In this document: in pieces, positions 43,181 through 51,514 of the stretch
How positions within the stretch are numbered: the stretch's first letter is position 1
How the letters are laid out: the number at the start of each line of letters is the position of its first letter
Assembly (NCBI RefSeq): GCF_008000895.1
Contig: NZ_CP042823.1
Coordinates: 1,116,001-1,180,000 of the forward strand
Length of the DNA: 64,000 nt
Source: Methylobacterium sp. WL1
Lineage (GTDB): Bacteria; Pseudomonadota; Alphaproteobacteria; Rhizobiales; Beijerinckiaceae
Reading direction: 5' to 3'
The notes under the pieces: model-generated
The model's input: only the letters and a program-made list of their open reading frames with translations
Databases searched by the model: none
What the model was told of the DNA's origin: nothing
Position numbers and translations under genes: made by a program

Positions 43181-44965
43181 TCACGCGCTCGCAGCCAGGA
43201 CGGATTGCCGCTCGAACAGGGCGCGGTAGGCCCCGCCCGGGCGGCGCATCAGGTCGGCGTGGGGGCCGTCCTCGACGATGCGGCCGTGGTCGAACACGAG
43301 GATGCGGTCGAGCGCCTGCACGGTCGAGAGCCGGTGCGCGATCACGAGCGCGGTGCGGCCGTGCATCAGCCGCGCCATCGCCTCCTGCACCAGGGCCTCG
43401 GATTCCGAATCGAGGCTCGAGGTCGCCTCGTCGAGGATCAGGATCGGCGCATCCGCCAGGAAGGCGCGGGCCAGCGCCACCCGCTGGCGCTCGCCGCCCG
43501 AGAGCTTGACCCCGCGCTCGCCGACCAGGGTGGCGTAGCCATCGGGCAGCCGGGCGATGAAGGCGTGCGCGTTGGCAAGCCGGGCCGCCCGCTCGATCGC
43601 CTGCGCCGAGGCGCCGGGCCGGGCATACGCGATGTTCTCGGCGAGCGAGCGGTGGAACAGCACCGGCTCCTGGGGCACGATCGCGACCTGTGCCCGCAGG
43701 CTGTCCTGGCTCGCCGCCGCCACGTCCTGCCCGTCGATGGTCACGCGCCCGCCCGAGACGTCGTAGAGCCGCTGGATCAGCTTGACGAAGGTGGTCTTGC
43801 CCGAGCCCGAGCGGCCGACCAGCCCGACCCGCTGGCCCGCCGGGATCGTCACCGACAGCCCGTCGTAGAGCGGATGCCCGTGGGCGCCGTAGTGGAAGCG
43901 CACGGCCTCGAAGCGGATCGTCCCGCCCGCGACCGCGAGCGGGGCCGCCCCCGGCCGGTCGGCGACGCCGAGGGGCTCGTCCGCCAGCGCGACCAGTTCC
44001 TCCATCTCGTTGACCGCCCGCTGCAGGTGGTTGATGTGGCCGCCAATGTCGCGCAGGTAGCCGTGCACCACGAAGGTGGTGGTGAGCACGTAGGCGACGT
44101 CGCCCGGGCTCGCCTCCCCGCGCCACCACAGCCACAGGGCGGTGGCCACGATGGCGGTGCGCAGGGCGAGCAGCAGCCCGAGCTGGCCGGTGCCGCTCCA
44201 CGTGATGATCATCCAGGTGCGGTGCGTGCGCCGCTGCCACCTGGCCAGGAGCCGGCCGAGGCGCGCCTCCTCCCGGGCCTCCGCGCCGAACGCCTTGACC
44301 ACGGCGTTGTTGCCGATCGCGTCGCTGAGGGCGCCGCCGAGCCGCGTGTCGAGGGCGTTCGAGAGCGCGGAGGCGGGGGCGATGACCCGGGTCGCCAGGA
44401 GCGCGGTGGCGCCGACATAGGCGGCGCCCAGCGCCACCACGGCGCCGAGGGCCGGCCAGTGCAGGCCGAGCACGAGGGCGGTGCCGAGCAGCACCACCAG
44501 GGCGGGCAGCAGCGCCAGCAGCAGCGTGTCGTTGAGCCCGTCGAGGGCCCACATACCGCGCGAGATCTTTCGGACGGTGGAGCCCGAGAAGGTGTTGGCG
44601 TGCCACTCGGTCGAGAAGCGCTGGACCCGGGCGAAGCCGTCCCGGGCCATGTCGCTCATGGTGTGGAGGGTGAGCGGCACCACCAGGCTCCAGGCGACGT
44701 GCCGCAGCAGCGCGGTGGCGAGGCCCAGCGCCGTCATCGCCAGGAAGGCGGGCAGCGCCGCCGCTAGCGCCGCCTGCCGCTCGGGCCCGGTGAGTGCGTC
44801 GACCAGCCGGCCGGCATAGAGCGGCAGCAGCACCTCCGCGAAGGTCGCCAGGGTGATCGCGCCGGAGAGGCCGGCCACGAGGGGCCAGCGCCGGCGCCAG
44901 CCGCGGACGACGAAGGCGAGCACGCGGCGGACCGCGCCCACCCGCCGGGGAGGGGACAGGGACAT
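43181..44965 (-). CDS. ABC exporter, fused membrane and ATPase domains
   Basis: This 594-residue half-transporter of the MsbA/LapB-type exporter class has six membrane helices in residues about 30-320 (e.g. WPLVAGLSGAITLATFAEVLLPLYAG, given in part) and the ATPase in the last 240. Walker A is VGRSGSGKTTF, the Q-loop is VAIVPQEPVLF, the signature KLSGGERQRVALARA, Walker B ILILDEATSSLDSESE and the H-loop IAHRLSTVQALD. ATG 44965 is used because the preceding codons of the open frame look non-coding. It should work as a homodimer exporting a lipid, peptide or drug. Confidence 0.9.
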   Translation of the reverse strand: MSLSPPRRVGAVRRVLAFVVRGWRRRWPLVAGLSGAITLATFAEVLLPLYAGRLVDALTGPERQAALAAALPAFLAMTALGLATALLRHVAWSLVVPLTLHTMSDMARDGFARVQRFSTEWHANTFSGSTVRKISRGMWALDGLNDTLLLALLPALVVLLGTALVLGLHWPALGAVVALGAAYVGATALLATRVIAPASALSNALDTRLGGALSDAIGNNAVVKAFGAEAREEARLGRLLARWQRRTHRTWMIITWSGTGQLGLLLALRTAIVATALWLWWRGEASPGDVAYVLTTTFVVHGYLRDIGGHINHLQRAVNEMEELVALADEPLGVADRPGAAPLAVAGGTIRFEAVRFHYGAHGHPLYDGLSVTIPAGQRVGLVGRSGSGKTTFVKLIQRLYDVSGGRVTIDGQDVAAASQDSLRAQVAIVPQEPVLFHRSLAENIAYARPGASAQAIERAARLANAHAFIARLPDGYATLVGERGVKLSGGERQRVALARAFLADAPILILDEATSSLDSESEALVQEAMARLMHGRTALVIAHRLSTVQALDRILVFDHGRIVEDGPHADLMRRPGGAYRALFERQSVLAASA

Positions 44966-45326
44966 GCACAAGCCCAACGCGTCGGCGTCGGCTCCGGGAA
45001 ACGCCGGCCCGGCATCGGATGCGACGCGGGCGGGCGAGGTCAGACGGGGAGGGGCTCGGGGACGCCGGGGCCGTGAGGCCGGGCGCCAGCGGCTAGCCGA
45101 TCCGCGCGCGGGCTCGGACGATCCCTGCGGGGCGGACGGCATAGACGATGCTCATGCGGTCTCCTCCCTCATGCGAGCGCGACAGTGCCGAGGCTAGGGG
45201 AACCGGAAACGATTCGCAACGGCGGAAGACCGCACGTCGAGATGACGGTTGAAGCGCGATCGGAACGGCTGGTGAGGGTGGGAAGCGGCGAGACCGATTT
45301 CGGTCGCCAAATGCTTCAAGCGGACA
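44966..45326. other. 361-bp gap upstream of the ABC exporter gene
   Basis: Lies between the TetR stop and the exporter start, both minus strand. It should hold the exporter promoter. No gene, clear promoter or repeat was recognised. Confidence 0.5.
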
Positions 45327-46013
45327 TCAACATCGTCCGCTCAGCAGGATCTCGGCGACTTCGGGCACGTCTCGGGTCGCCCGCTCGCACAGTCCGGCAA
45401 GATCCGCACCTGAGAAGGCGTGCATGTAAAGGGGGTGGAGGGCCATCTCGACGAACCGTGCCGCCAGCGGTGTTGCATCCGTCACCGCCGCGTCGGAGCC
45501 GTCCGTCGCCAAGCACTGCGCGATGCAGCGGACGCATCCGCCAAAGCCGATCCGGAACCCCTCGCGACCGAGTTCGGGAAACGCCTTCGCCTCGGCGATG
45601 GTGAGGCGCATCAGGGCGATGCTCTCCTCGGCCAGGGTTAGGTTGGCGAGTTCGATCCCGACCTGGACGAGGCGTTCCTTGGGCGTCCCGTTCGTCGGGA
45701 CGATGGCCATTCGGGCCTGTAGTTCGTCGACGTAGCGCAGCACCACCGCCGAGAAGAGCGCCTCCTTGGTCGGAAAGCGCGCGTACAGCGTCGTCTTCCC
45801 GGTGTGGGCGAGATCGGCGATCTGATCGACTGTCGTGCGGCCAAACCCCTGCTCCAGGAACAGGGACGAGGCGACGGTGATGATGCGTTCCTCGATCTGT
45901 CCGGCCTGGTCAGCGCGCGGGCGTCCACGGCGCGGGCGGTCCGGTGCCGAAGGGACGGGGGTACGCTTGCCGGATTGGTCCAAGATCGGAACCGATTTTG
46001 CTGGGGGACGCAT
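45327..46013 (-). CDS. TetR-family regulator
   Basis: This 228-residue regulator has a basic N-terminal extension (RPRRGRPRADQAGQ) and the TetR domain IEERIITVASSLFLEQGFGR, TVDQIADLAHTGKTTLYARFPTKEAL. A C-terminal domain of the AefR type (LTIAEAKAFPELGREGFRIG) follows. The start ATG 46013 is directly preceded by a 16-bp palindrome, its probable operator. The next gene downstream is the ABC exporter, 361 bp away, and upstream is the DUF892 gene. Either could be a target. Confidence 0.88.
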   Translation of the reverse strand: MRPPAKSVPILDQSGKRTPVPSAPDRPRRGRPRADQAGQIEERIITVASSLFLEQGFGRTTVDQIADLAHTGKTTLYARFPTKEALFSAVVLRYVDELQARMAIVPTNGTPKERLVQVGIELANLTLAEESIALMRLTIAEAKAFPELGREGFRIGFGGCVRCIAQCLATDGSDAAVTDATPLAARFVEMALHPLYMHAFSGADLAGLCERATRDVPEVAEILLSGRC

Positions 46014-46029
46014 GCACCAAAGGTGGTGC
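46014..46029 (-). promoter_or_regulatory. 16-bp palindrome at the TetR start
   Basis: GCACCAAAGGTGGTGC has 6-bp perfect arms (GCACCA/TGGTGC) and touches the start codon of the TetR gene. A bound repressor here would block the leader or promoter, so this fits autoregulation. Confidence 0.6.
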
Positions 46030-46171
46030 GTTCGAACGGCCAAGCCAAGTCGTCCCACACGGCCGTCCACCTGAGATGGCGAGCGGCGACCGACCTGCGC
46101 GAGGGGGCGGAGCGCCGGCCGGTCGCCGTCATCACATGGCCGGTGGCCCCGTGATCCCTGTCGCCGCCGGG

Positions 46172-46660
46172 CTAAGCGGCCTGCTTGCCGACCGCGGCCT
46201 CGGCGGCCTTTGCGTAACGCTCTTCCAGCGCCTTGCTCTCCTGGCCAAGGCGCTCGAACTCCTCGGCCTGCTTGGAGAGGCTAAGTGCCTTTGCGTAAAT
46301 CACGTGGCACTGGAAGGCGGTGGCCACGTAGGTGAGGCCCACTCGGGCACCGAAGGCGATGGCGACGTCGCGTGTCTCGTCGTCCTGGGCAGCCTTGACG
46401 GACATCTCCGTGCCTTCGGCGATGCCGGCCTGGATACGGTCCTTGAAGTCGTTCGGCTGGGTGTCGAGCTCCTTCAGGAAGCCGATCATCGCCTGCTGCT
46501 GGCGGCCGCACAGCGCCGCGCCCTCTGCGGCCAGCTTCTTGAACGCGGGATCGGTGAACTGCCCCTCGGCCTGGGAGGCTGCCGTCTTGCCCTGCTCGGA
46601 AGCCGAACGGTAGGCCTGGAGGCCGGCGATGTACCAGGTCTTGATCGTGTCGTGGGACAT
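46172..46660 (-). CDS. Ferritin-like DUF892-type protein
   Basis: This 162-residue all-helical protein is a distant relative of the YciE/YciF family. TWYIAGLQAYRSASEQGKTA, AALCGRQQQAMIGFLKELD, the family-like KDRIQAGIAEGTEMSVKAAQ and ETRDVAIAFGARVGLTYVATAFQ are followed by a Lys/Ala/Glu-rich C-terminal helix. Family members are stress-induced. The gene is preceded at 78 bp by a perfect 24-bp palindrome related to one in front of the photolyase gene, which suggests a shared stress or light-linked control. Confidence 0.75.
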   Translation of the reverse strand: MSHDTIKTWYIAGLQAYRSASEQGKTAASQAEGQFTDPAFKKLAAEGAALCGRQQQAMIGFLKELDTQPNDFKDRIQAGIAEGTEMSVKAAQDDETRDVAIAFGARVGLTYVATAFQCHVIYAKALSLSKQAEEFERLGQESKALEERYAKAAEAAVGKQAA

Positions 46661-46737
46661 TCGGATTGCCTGTCTGTTGCGCCGTACGGCCAGCCACGTC
46701 CGAAGGTGGGGCGGTCCGAAGGCGATGCCCGGAGCAT

Positions 46738-46761
46738 TAATAGGACGATATCGTCCTATTA
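46738..46761 (-). promoter_or_regulatory. Perfect 24-bp palindrome before the DUF892 gene
   Basis: The half-site TAATAGGACGAT (46738-46749) is followed directly by its exact reverse complement (46750-46761). It lies 78 bp upstream of the DUF892 start and is AT-richer than its surroundings. A variant with the same AATAGGACGA core is at 48860-48883 before the photolyase gene. The acting regulator is unknown. Confidence 0.8.
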
Positions 46762-46819
46762 TGGGAAGTCGCAGTTCGGCCCATGGTTCCTGGCCGGTTC
46801 CGATTTTTGATCTTGGCCT

Positions 46820-47491
46820 TCAGCCGGCGATGGCGTCGTTGAGGTAGTCCACCAGGGGCTGGGCCGCCTTGAAGGTCTCAACGACCACGTCGAGGGCGTC
46901 CTCGCCCTGGAGCTGCTTGTTCGTCAGCTTCCGGTTGGCGCAGAACCCCTTCATGCGCAAATATTCGATGGCCGGGTGGTCGGGATCGTATCCCTGGGGC
47001 GCACGCTTGAGCTCGCCCGGGCTCGTCAGTCCTTCGGGGAACATCGCCTTCATCTCGCGGGACTCGACGACGCCGGTCCACTTCGGCAACGATGCCGCGA
47101 TCCGCTTGCGGATGTGGTCGAGCGCCTTCGGCTCGGTCGTGAAGATGCCCCCGCCCGCATAGCAGTCGCCCGGCTCGACATGGAGGTAGTAAGAGGCCGA
47201 CCCCTGGTAGTCGCCGACGCTGTTGAGCATCACGAACAGGTCCGTCTTGTACGGCGGCTTGCCCTTGGCGAAGCGCATGTCCCGGTTGAGGCGGGTCACG
47301 CACTTCGTCGGCTCGGCGTTCGCCTTCTTCACCTTGGGATTGAAGCGGGACGCCGCGTCGATCAGGTGGCCTGCCACGTCGACGAGGTTGGATTTCGCGC
47401 GCTCGTAGTCGTCACGATGCTCCTCGAACCATTCCTTGTCGTTGTGGGCCGCGATGCCCTTCAGGAAGTCGAAGGTGTGCTTCTCGATCAT
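46820..47491 (-). CDS. DUF2461 family protein
   Basis: This 223-residue protein matches DUF2461 (TIGR02453): TFDFLKGIAAHNDKEWFEEH at the start, then TKCVTRLNRDMRFAKGKPPY, SASYYLHVEPGDCYAGGGIF and PGELKRAPQGYDPDHPAIEY. The family is widespread and its function is unknown. ATG 47491 overlaps the photolyase stop (ATGA), so the two are translationally coupled and probably act in the same process. Confidence 0.9.
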   Translation of the reverse strand: MIEKHTFDFLKGIAAHNDKEWFEEHRDDYERAKSNLVDVAGHLIDAASRFNPKVKKANAEPTKCVTRLNRDMRFAKGKPPYKTDLFVMLNSVGDYQGSASYYLHVEPGDCYAGGGIFTTEPKALDHIRKRIAASLPKWTGVVESREMKAMFPEGLTSPGELKRAPQGYDPDHPAIEYLRMKGFCANRKLTNKQLQGEDALDVVVETFKAAQPLVDYLNDAIAG

Positions 47492-48852
47492 CTGGGGGCA
47501 TTCCTTTCGCCGAATTCGAACGATGGGGTTTCGTGCACCGGGCGCGCCCCGAGCGCTGGGGACTTCGCCCCCCAAGCCGCGCGGGCTGCGCGAGCGGCGG
47601 CCAGGTGATCGACCAGGGGCGGCGGCAGGGGCGATGCGGGATGCAGCCATGGCTCGTGGGCGAACCCGGCCGGAAGGCTGGCCAGTTCGGGCAGCCATGC
47701 GCGGACGTAGCTCTCGTCGAGGTCGAGGTCGCGGCCTTGCTTGACCGGGTTCAGGATGCGCGGCCCGCGATCCTGATTGACCCGGCCGTCGTTGATCGCG
47801 ACCTGAAGCCAGGTGATGCCGGGCTCGTAGTCGTCGAACATCTCCGCCAGGACCGTCCCGACCTCGAACGGAGGCAAGCCCAGGAGCTGCACCGCATAGG
47901 ACGCGGCCAGCTGGCGAAGGCGGAAATTGATCCAGCCGGTCGCCTTCAGCTCGCGCATGGCCGCATCAGGCATGGGGATGCCGGTGCGTCCGTCCCGCCA
48001 GGCTTCGACCCTGCGCCGCATCTCCGGCGTGATCGGGAGCGGACGCAGATCGTCCTCATAGCGGGAAAAGGTCGTCAGGAAGCCGGGACGGTAGCGGACG
48101 CGCCCCTTGAAGGCGCCGAAGGATTTCCCCGCGACCGAACGGGCCTGGCCCGGGTTCGCGCGGTGCCAGGCGCGTTCCGCCGCCTCGGTTTCGACCCTCG
48201 CCCTGTCGCTGGACAGCGTGCCCGCCGCGAAGTGGGTCGAAAGCAGGCTGGTGCTCAGCCGATCTCGGCCCGGCACCCACATGCCGGCCAGGTAATCCCG
48301 CTCCGGCAGGCCCCTCAGGAAGGCCCGCAGCAAGGCTATCGGGTGATCGTCCGGCAGCGCCCCCGGTGCGATCTCGGCCGCATCGGATAGGAACGGCGCG
48401 TCGGGCCTGGCCCCTCCCGTTCCCTTGCGACGGATCATCTCGCCGTTGACGGTCACCAGCGGGATGCCGACCGCCGCCAACTCGTCCGTCCATTGCCTGT
48501 GATGGGCAAGCTCGGCGGCCATGCCATCGGCGGCGTTGCGGATGACCACGGTACATCCATGCCGCCGACAAGCCGCCGCAACGGACGTATCGTCACCAGG
48601 GCCACGCACCTCGAAAGGTATGCCTTTGGCCAAGAACTGCGCCTCAAGTCGCGCCTCGGCTGCCTCCTCAAGAGTGCGCCGATGCGGAGTCCGCCTGGGT
48701 CGCCCCCGCGCCTCGGGGGCGATGCGCAGCACCGCCATGCCTCCGTAGCCGGTGGTGGCCTGCCGGAGGGCAAGATTGTCCTCAAGCCTCAGATCCTCGG
48801 CAAGCCAGAGAAGGACCCTGCAATCGGAGTGTCGGACGGGCGTAGCATGCAT
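47488..48852 (-). CDS. phrB: Deoxyribodipyrimidine photolyase / cryptochrome family protein
   Basis: This 454-residue protein has an N-terminal alpha-beta antenna domain (CRVLLWLAEDLRLEDNLALR) and a C-terminal FAD domain. FAD-domain marks are RVRYRPGFLTTFSRYEDDLR, WRDGRTGIPMPDAAMRELKA, TGWINFRLRQLAASYAVQLL, WLQVAINDGRVNQDRGPRIL and FNP-like NPVKQGRDLDLDESYVRAWL. It should repair UV-induced pyrimidine dimers using blue light. The antenna half and the NDGRVNQ stretch differ from E. coli PhrB, so it may be a cryptochrome or a distinct photolyase class. It leads the phrB-DUF2461 operon, with a 24-bp palindrome 8 bp before the start. Confidence 0.85.
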   Translation of the reverse strand: MHATPVRHSDCRVLLWLAEDLRLEDNLALRQATTGYGGMAVLRIAPEARGRPRRTPHRRTLEEAAEARLEAQFLAKGIPFEVRGPGDDTSVAAACRRHGCTVVIRNAADGMAAELAHHRQWTDELAAVGIPLVTVNGEMIRRKGTGGARPDAPFLSDAAEIAPGALPDDHPIALLRAFLRGLPERDYLAGMWVPGRDRLSTSLLSTHFAAGTLSSDRARVETEAAERAWHRANPGQARSVAGKSFGAFKGRVRYRPGFLTTFSRYEDDLRPLPITPEMRRRVEAWRDGRTGIPMPDAAMRELKATGWINFRLRQLAASYAVQLLGLPPFEVGTVLAEMFDDYEPGITWLQVAINDGRVNQDRGPRILNPVKQGRDLDLDESYVRAWLPELASLPAGFAHEPWLHPASPLPPPLVDHLAAARAARAAWGAKSPALGARPVHETPSFEFGERNAPR

Positions 48853-48859
48853 CGGAAAG

Positions 48860-48883
48860 AAATAGGACGACGGCGTACTATTT
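48860..48883 (-). promoter_or_regulatory. 24-bp palindrome-like site before phrB
   Basis: AAATAGGACGAC (48860-48871) followed by GGCGTACTATTT (48872-48883). The halves match in 10 of 12 positions and share AATAGGACGA with the perfect palindrome at 46738-46761. It sits only 8 bp before the phrB start codon, so a bound protein would cover the promoter or ribosome site. Confidence 0.7.
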
Positions 48884-49179
48884 CAATATCAGGGTCGCAG
48901 GTAGGATGCGGAGCGTCCGCTTCTTGGCCAAAAGCTAAAGTCCGCTTCCTGTCCCGAGCCGAAGTGGCCGGACGGCCGACGGACGACCGCTTATGGGAAG
49001 CGCTGTTGACGAGTTTGGCGGCTGGGTTGGGTCGAAACCAGCCCCTCCAAAAGGCGCCGCTCTCGTGATCCGCGACAGCTTGCCGGCGACGGGTGCCCCG
49101 CTGTCGGGCTGCATCGTCGGGCGTGACCCCGGACCCGGCTTTGCCATCCCCGAATCCCGCCCGCCACCGGGACAAAACG
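48884..49179. other. Non-coding gap, about 300 bp
   Basis: Between the phrB operator and the stop of the DUF2293 gene. No gene or repeat recognised. It probably holds the phrB promoter. Confidence 0.5.
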
Positions 49180-49526
49180 CTAATCCGGCTCGTCCTCCGG
49201 ATCGGCCTCAGGCTCCTCCTCGGGGATCGGCGCGGCGCCCCAGGCGGTGAGCGCCGCGTTGAGGTCGTCGAGGACGAAGTGCCGGGCGCTGTCGCGGTCG
49301 TAGCCCTCGCCCAGAAGGTCGTCGTAATCGGTGAAGACGTGGCGGGCATAGGCCACCAGGGCGAGGCGCGCGGCGGTCCTGGGGCGGCTCCGCGCAGGCC
49401 GGCGCTCGCCAGCGCCCGGTCCAGGACGGCGTCGGACTCGAAGGCGGGCAGGCGCGGGGCGATGTGGGCCAGCGCCTCGGCCACGGCCGCGCGGCGGTTC
49501 AGGGGCGAGGACGAGGTCGAGGACAA
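49180..49526 (-). pseudogene. DUF2293 protein with one frameshift
   Basis: The N-terminus (RRAAVAEALAHIAPRLPAFE, VLDRALASAGLRGAAP) and the C-terminal part (RLALVAYARHVFTDYDDLLG, GYDRDSARHFVLDDLNAALT, then an acidic Glu/Pro/Asp tail) are in different frames. The second matches the DUF2293 pattern RH-x-YT-x-YD. A one-base change in the CCCC run near 49376-49382 would restore a protein of about 115 residues ending at 49180. Function of the family is unknown. As in the other broken genes, the indel is in a GC homopolymer. Confidence 0.75.
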
Positions 49527-49760
49527 GGGGATCTTCTCCGGGATGCGCGCAGGGCCGCCTGCGGCCCGGGCACCATGATTTCGCCGCCGCGGCCGGCTAG
49601 GGGGCTGGCCGCCGGTGCGGATACCTGCTCGGGGTGCGCACGCGCATCACGACAAAGGCTTAGCGCCGCATCCAATTGCAACGTGCTCCGGTGCGGCCCT
49701 AATGTCATCGGCAGGTGAGGCGGGGCACGCAGACAACCCGCCGTCGGGGAGATCAGGTCC

Positions 49761-50033
49761 ATGGCAACGATCCGTCACGCGGTGATCCTGGGCGTGCTGC
49801 TCGGGGCGGCGCCGGCCCTGGCCCAGAGCCCGGCGGCCCCGGACGGGTCCCGGGTCGGCCGCAGGATCACCGCCACCGGGCAGACCAAGCCGCCGAGCCC
49901 CGCCGCCACGGGTACGGCCCGGCCGGTGAACGAGGTCGCCATGATCAAGGCGCAGAAGGCCGCGGAAGCCCGCTCGAAGGCGTGGGACAGCAAGATGCGC
50001 CACACGATGGGCACGATCTGCAACGGCTGCTGA
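49761..50033 (+). CDS. Small secreted protein, function unknown
   Basis: This 90-residue protein has a clean signal peptide (RHAVILGVLLGAAPALAQ, cut near residue 22) and a Pro/Thr-rich linker. A helical segment KAQKAAEARSKAWDSKMRHT follows, and it ends CNGC, a possible disulfide or metal-binding pair. The terminator hairpin follows 12 bp after the stop, so it is a single-gene transcript. Similar short proteins occur across Methylobacterium, but I know of no assigned role. Confidence 0.78.
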   Translation: MATIRHAVILGVLLGAAPALAQSPAAPDGSRVGRRITATGQTKPPSPAATGTARPVNEVAMIKAQKAAEARSKAWDSKMRHTMGTICNGC

Positions 50034-50045
50034 GCCGGATACGAA

Positions 50046-50073
50046 AAGGGGCCGCCCCTGCGGGCAGCCCCTT
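50046..50073 (+). terminator. Rho-independent terminator
   Basis: AAGGGGC-C-GCCC pairs with GGGC-A-GCCCCTT (11 of 12 pairs) across a CTGC loop. It is followed by CTTTC and lies 12 bp after the small secreted-protein stop. Confidence 0.85.
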
Positions 50074-50143
50074 CTTTCGCAAGTCCACGGTCCCGAACCG
50101 CACCCCGCCGCCGGCTCGGCCGCGGGGTGCGATCCCGGGAGAC

Positions 50144-50761
50144 TCAGCGGGAGTAGAACTCGATGACGAGGTTCGGCTCCATCTGCACCGGGTAGGGCAC
50201 CTCGGACAGGCTGGGGATGCGGGTGACGCGGGCGGTCATCTTGGCGTGATCGGCCTCGATGTAGTCCGGCACGTCACGCTCGGGGAGCTGGGTCGCCACG
50301 ATGACGATCTCGAGCTGGCGGGAGGATTCCTTGACCTCGATGAGGTCGCCGGCCTTCACCTGATAGCTCGGGATGTTCACCCGGATCCCGTTGACCTTGA
50401 CGTGGCCGTGGTTGACGAACTGGCGGGCCGCGAACGGGGTCGCCACGAACTTCGCGCGGTACACCACGGCGTCGAGGCGACGCTCGAGCAGGCCGACCAG
50501 GTTCTCGCCGGAATCGCCGCGCAGGCGGATCGCCTCGGCGTAGTAGCGGCGGAACTGCTTCTCGGTGATGTTGCCGTAATAACCCTTGAGCTTCTGCTTG
50601 GCGCGCAGCTGCGTGCCGAAGTCGCTCATCTTGCCCTTGCGGCGCTGGCCGTGCTGGCCGGGGCCGTACTCGCGGCGATTGACGGGGCTCTTCGGGCGGC
50701 CCCAGATGTTCTGGCCCATGCGGCGGTCGAGCTTGTGCTTCGCCTGAATCCGCTTTGACAT
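50144..50761 (-). CDS. rpsD: 30S ribosomal protein S4
   Basis: RpsD (205 aa) is a primary 16S rRNA-binding protein that nucleates 30S assembly. The N-terminal part [20 protein letters not shown] is followed by [20 protein letters not shown] and the S4 RNA-binding domain ([38 protein letters not shown]). It ends [10 protein letters not shown]. The ATG at 50761 matches the family start. It stands alone here, as in other alphaproteobacteria, outside the main ribosomal operons. Confidence 0.97.
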   Translation of the reverse strand: MSKRIQAKHKLDRRMGQNIWGRPKSPVNRREYGPGQHGQRRKGKMSDFGTQLRAKQKLKGYYGNITEKQFRRYYAEAIRLRGDSGENLVGLLERRLDAVVYRAKFVATPFAARQFVNHGHVKVNGIRVNIPSYQVKAGDLIEVKESSRQLEIVIVATQLPERDVPDYIEADHAKMTARVTRIPSLSEVPYPVQMEPNLVIEFYSR

Positions 50762-50959
50762 ATGTTTCGCGTCCTCTCGTGACCGAGATTGAGGAACGCG
50801 CCCTCCTTTTCCCGGACCCTCAAGGCCGGGACGACAGGGCGGGATGATCCCGCCCACGGGTGCGCGTGAAAACGCGACGGGGCCCCGTGCGGAGCCCCAT
50901 CGACGGCCGGGTCTTTAGGGGATGGGCCGGCCCGGGTCAACCACAGGCGGACTTTCGGA

Positions 50960-51454
50960 ATGGCGGCGACGATGCGGATCAGGCAGGCAGAGGCGGCGGA
51001 CGCGGCGGCGATCCGGGGTGTGGTGGACGCGGCCTACGCCAAATGGATCCCGCTGATCGGCCGCCTGCCGACGCCGATGCGGGCCGATTACGCGAAGTCT
51101 GTGCAGGATCACCGCTTCGACCTGCTGCAGATCGACGAAGAATTGGCCGCCCTGATCGAGACCACGCGAAGGGACGACGAAGGGAACGGCCACCTGCTGG
51201 TCGTCAACGTCGCGGTCCACCCGTCTTTCCAGGGCCGGGGCTTCGGGACGACGCTGCTCACCCGCGCGGATACGATCGCCGCCGGGGCCGGCCTGACGCG
51301 GCTGCGGCTCTACACGAACAAGAAATACACGGCGAACCTGCGCCTCTACGGATCGCTGGGCTACGAAGTGGAGCGCGAGGAGCCGTATGACGGACCGGGC
51401 CGGACCCTGGACGACGACATCACGGTTCACATGGTGAAGGCGATCGCTCCGTAA
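50960..51454 (+). CDS. GNAT N-acetyltransferase
   Basis: This 164-residue protein has the GNAT fold: RIRQAEAADAAAIRGVVDAA at the start, LLVVNVAVHPSFQGRGFGTT (strand 4 and the acetyl-CoA pyrophosphate loop QGRGFG), and LRLYTNKKYTANLRLYGSLGYEVER at the end. Substrate unknown. ATG 50960 or the methionine four codons later may be the start. The YafY-type regulator follows 60 bp downstream, perhaps in the same transcript. Confidence 0.88.
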   Translation: MAATMRIRQAEAADAAAIRGVVDAAYAKWIPLIGRLPTPMRADYAKSVQDHRFDLLQIDEELAALIETTRRDDEGNGHLLVVNVAVHPSFQGRGFGTTLLTRADTIAAGAGLTRLRLYTNKKYTANLRLYGSLGYEVEREEPYDGPGRTLDDDITVHMVKAIAP

Positions 51455-51514
51455 CCGGCCGGAACCCGCGATGCCGTCATCCGATGGCAGCGTCGCGGGC
51501 GTTAGAAGGGCCGC

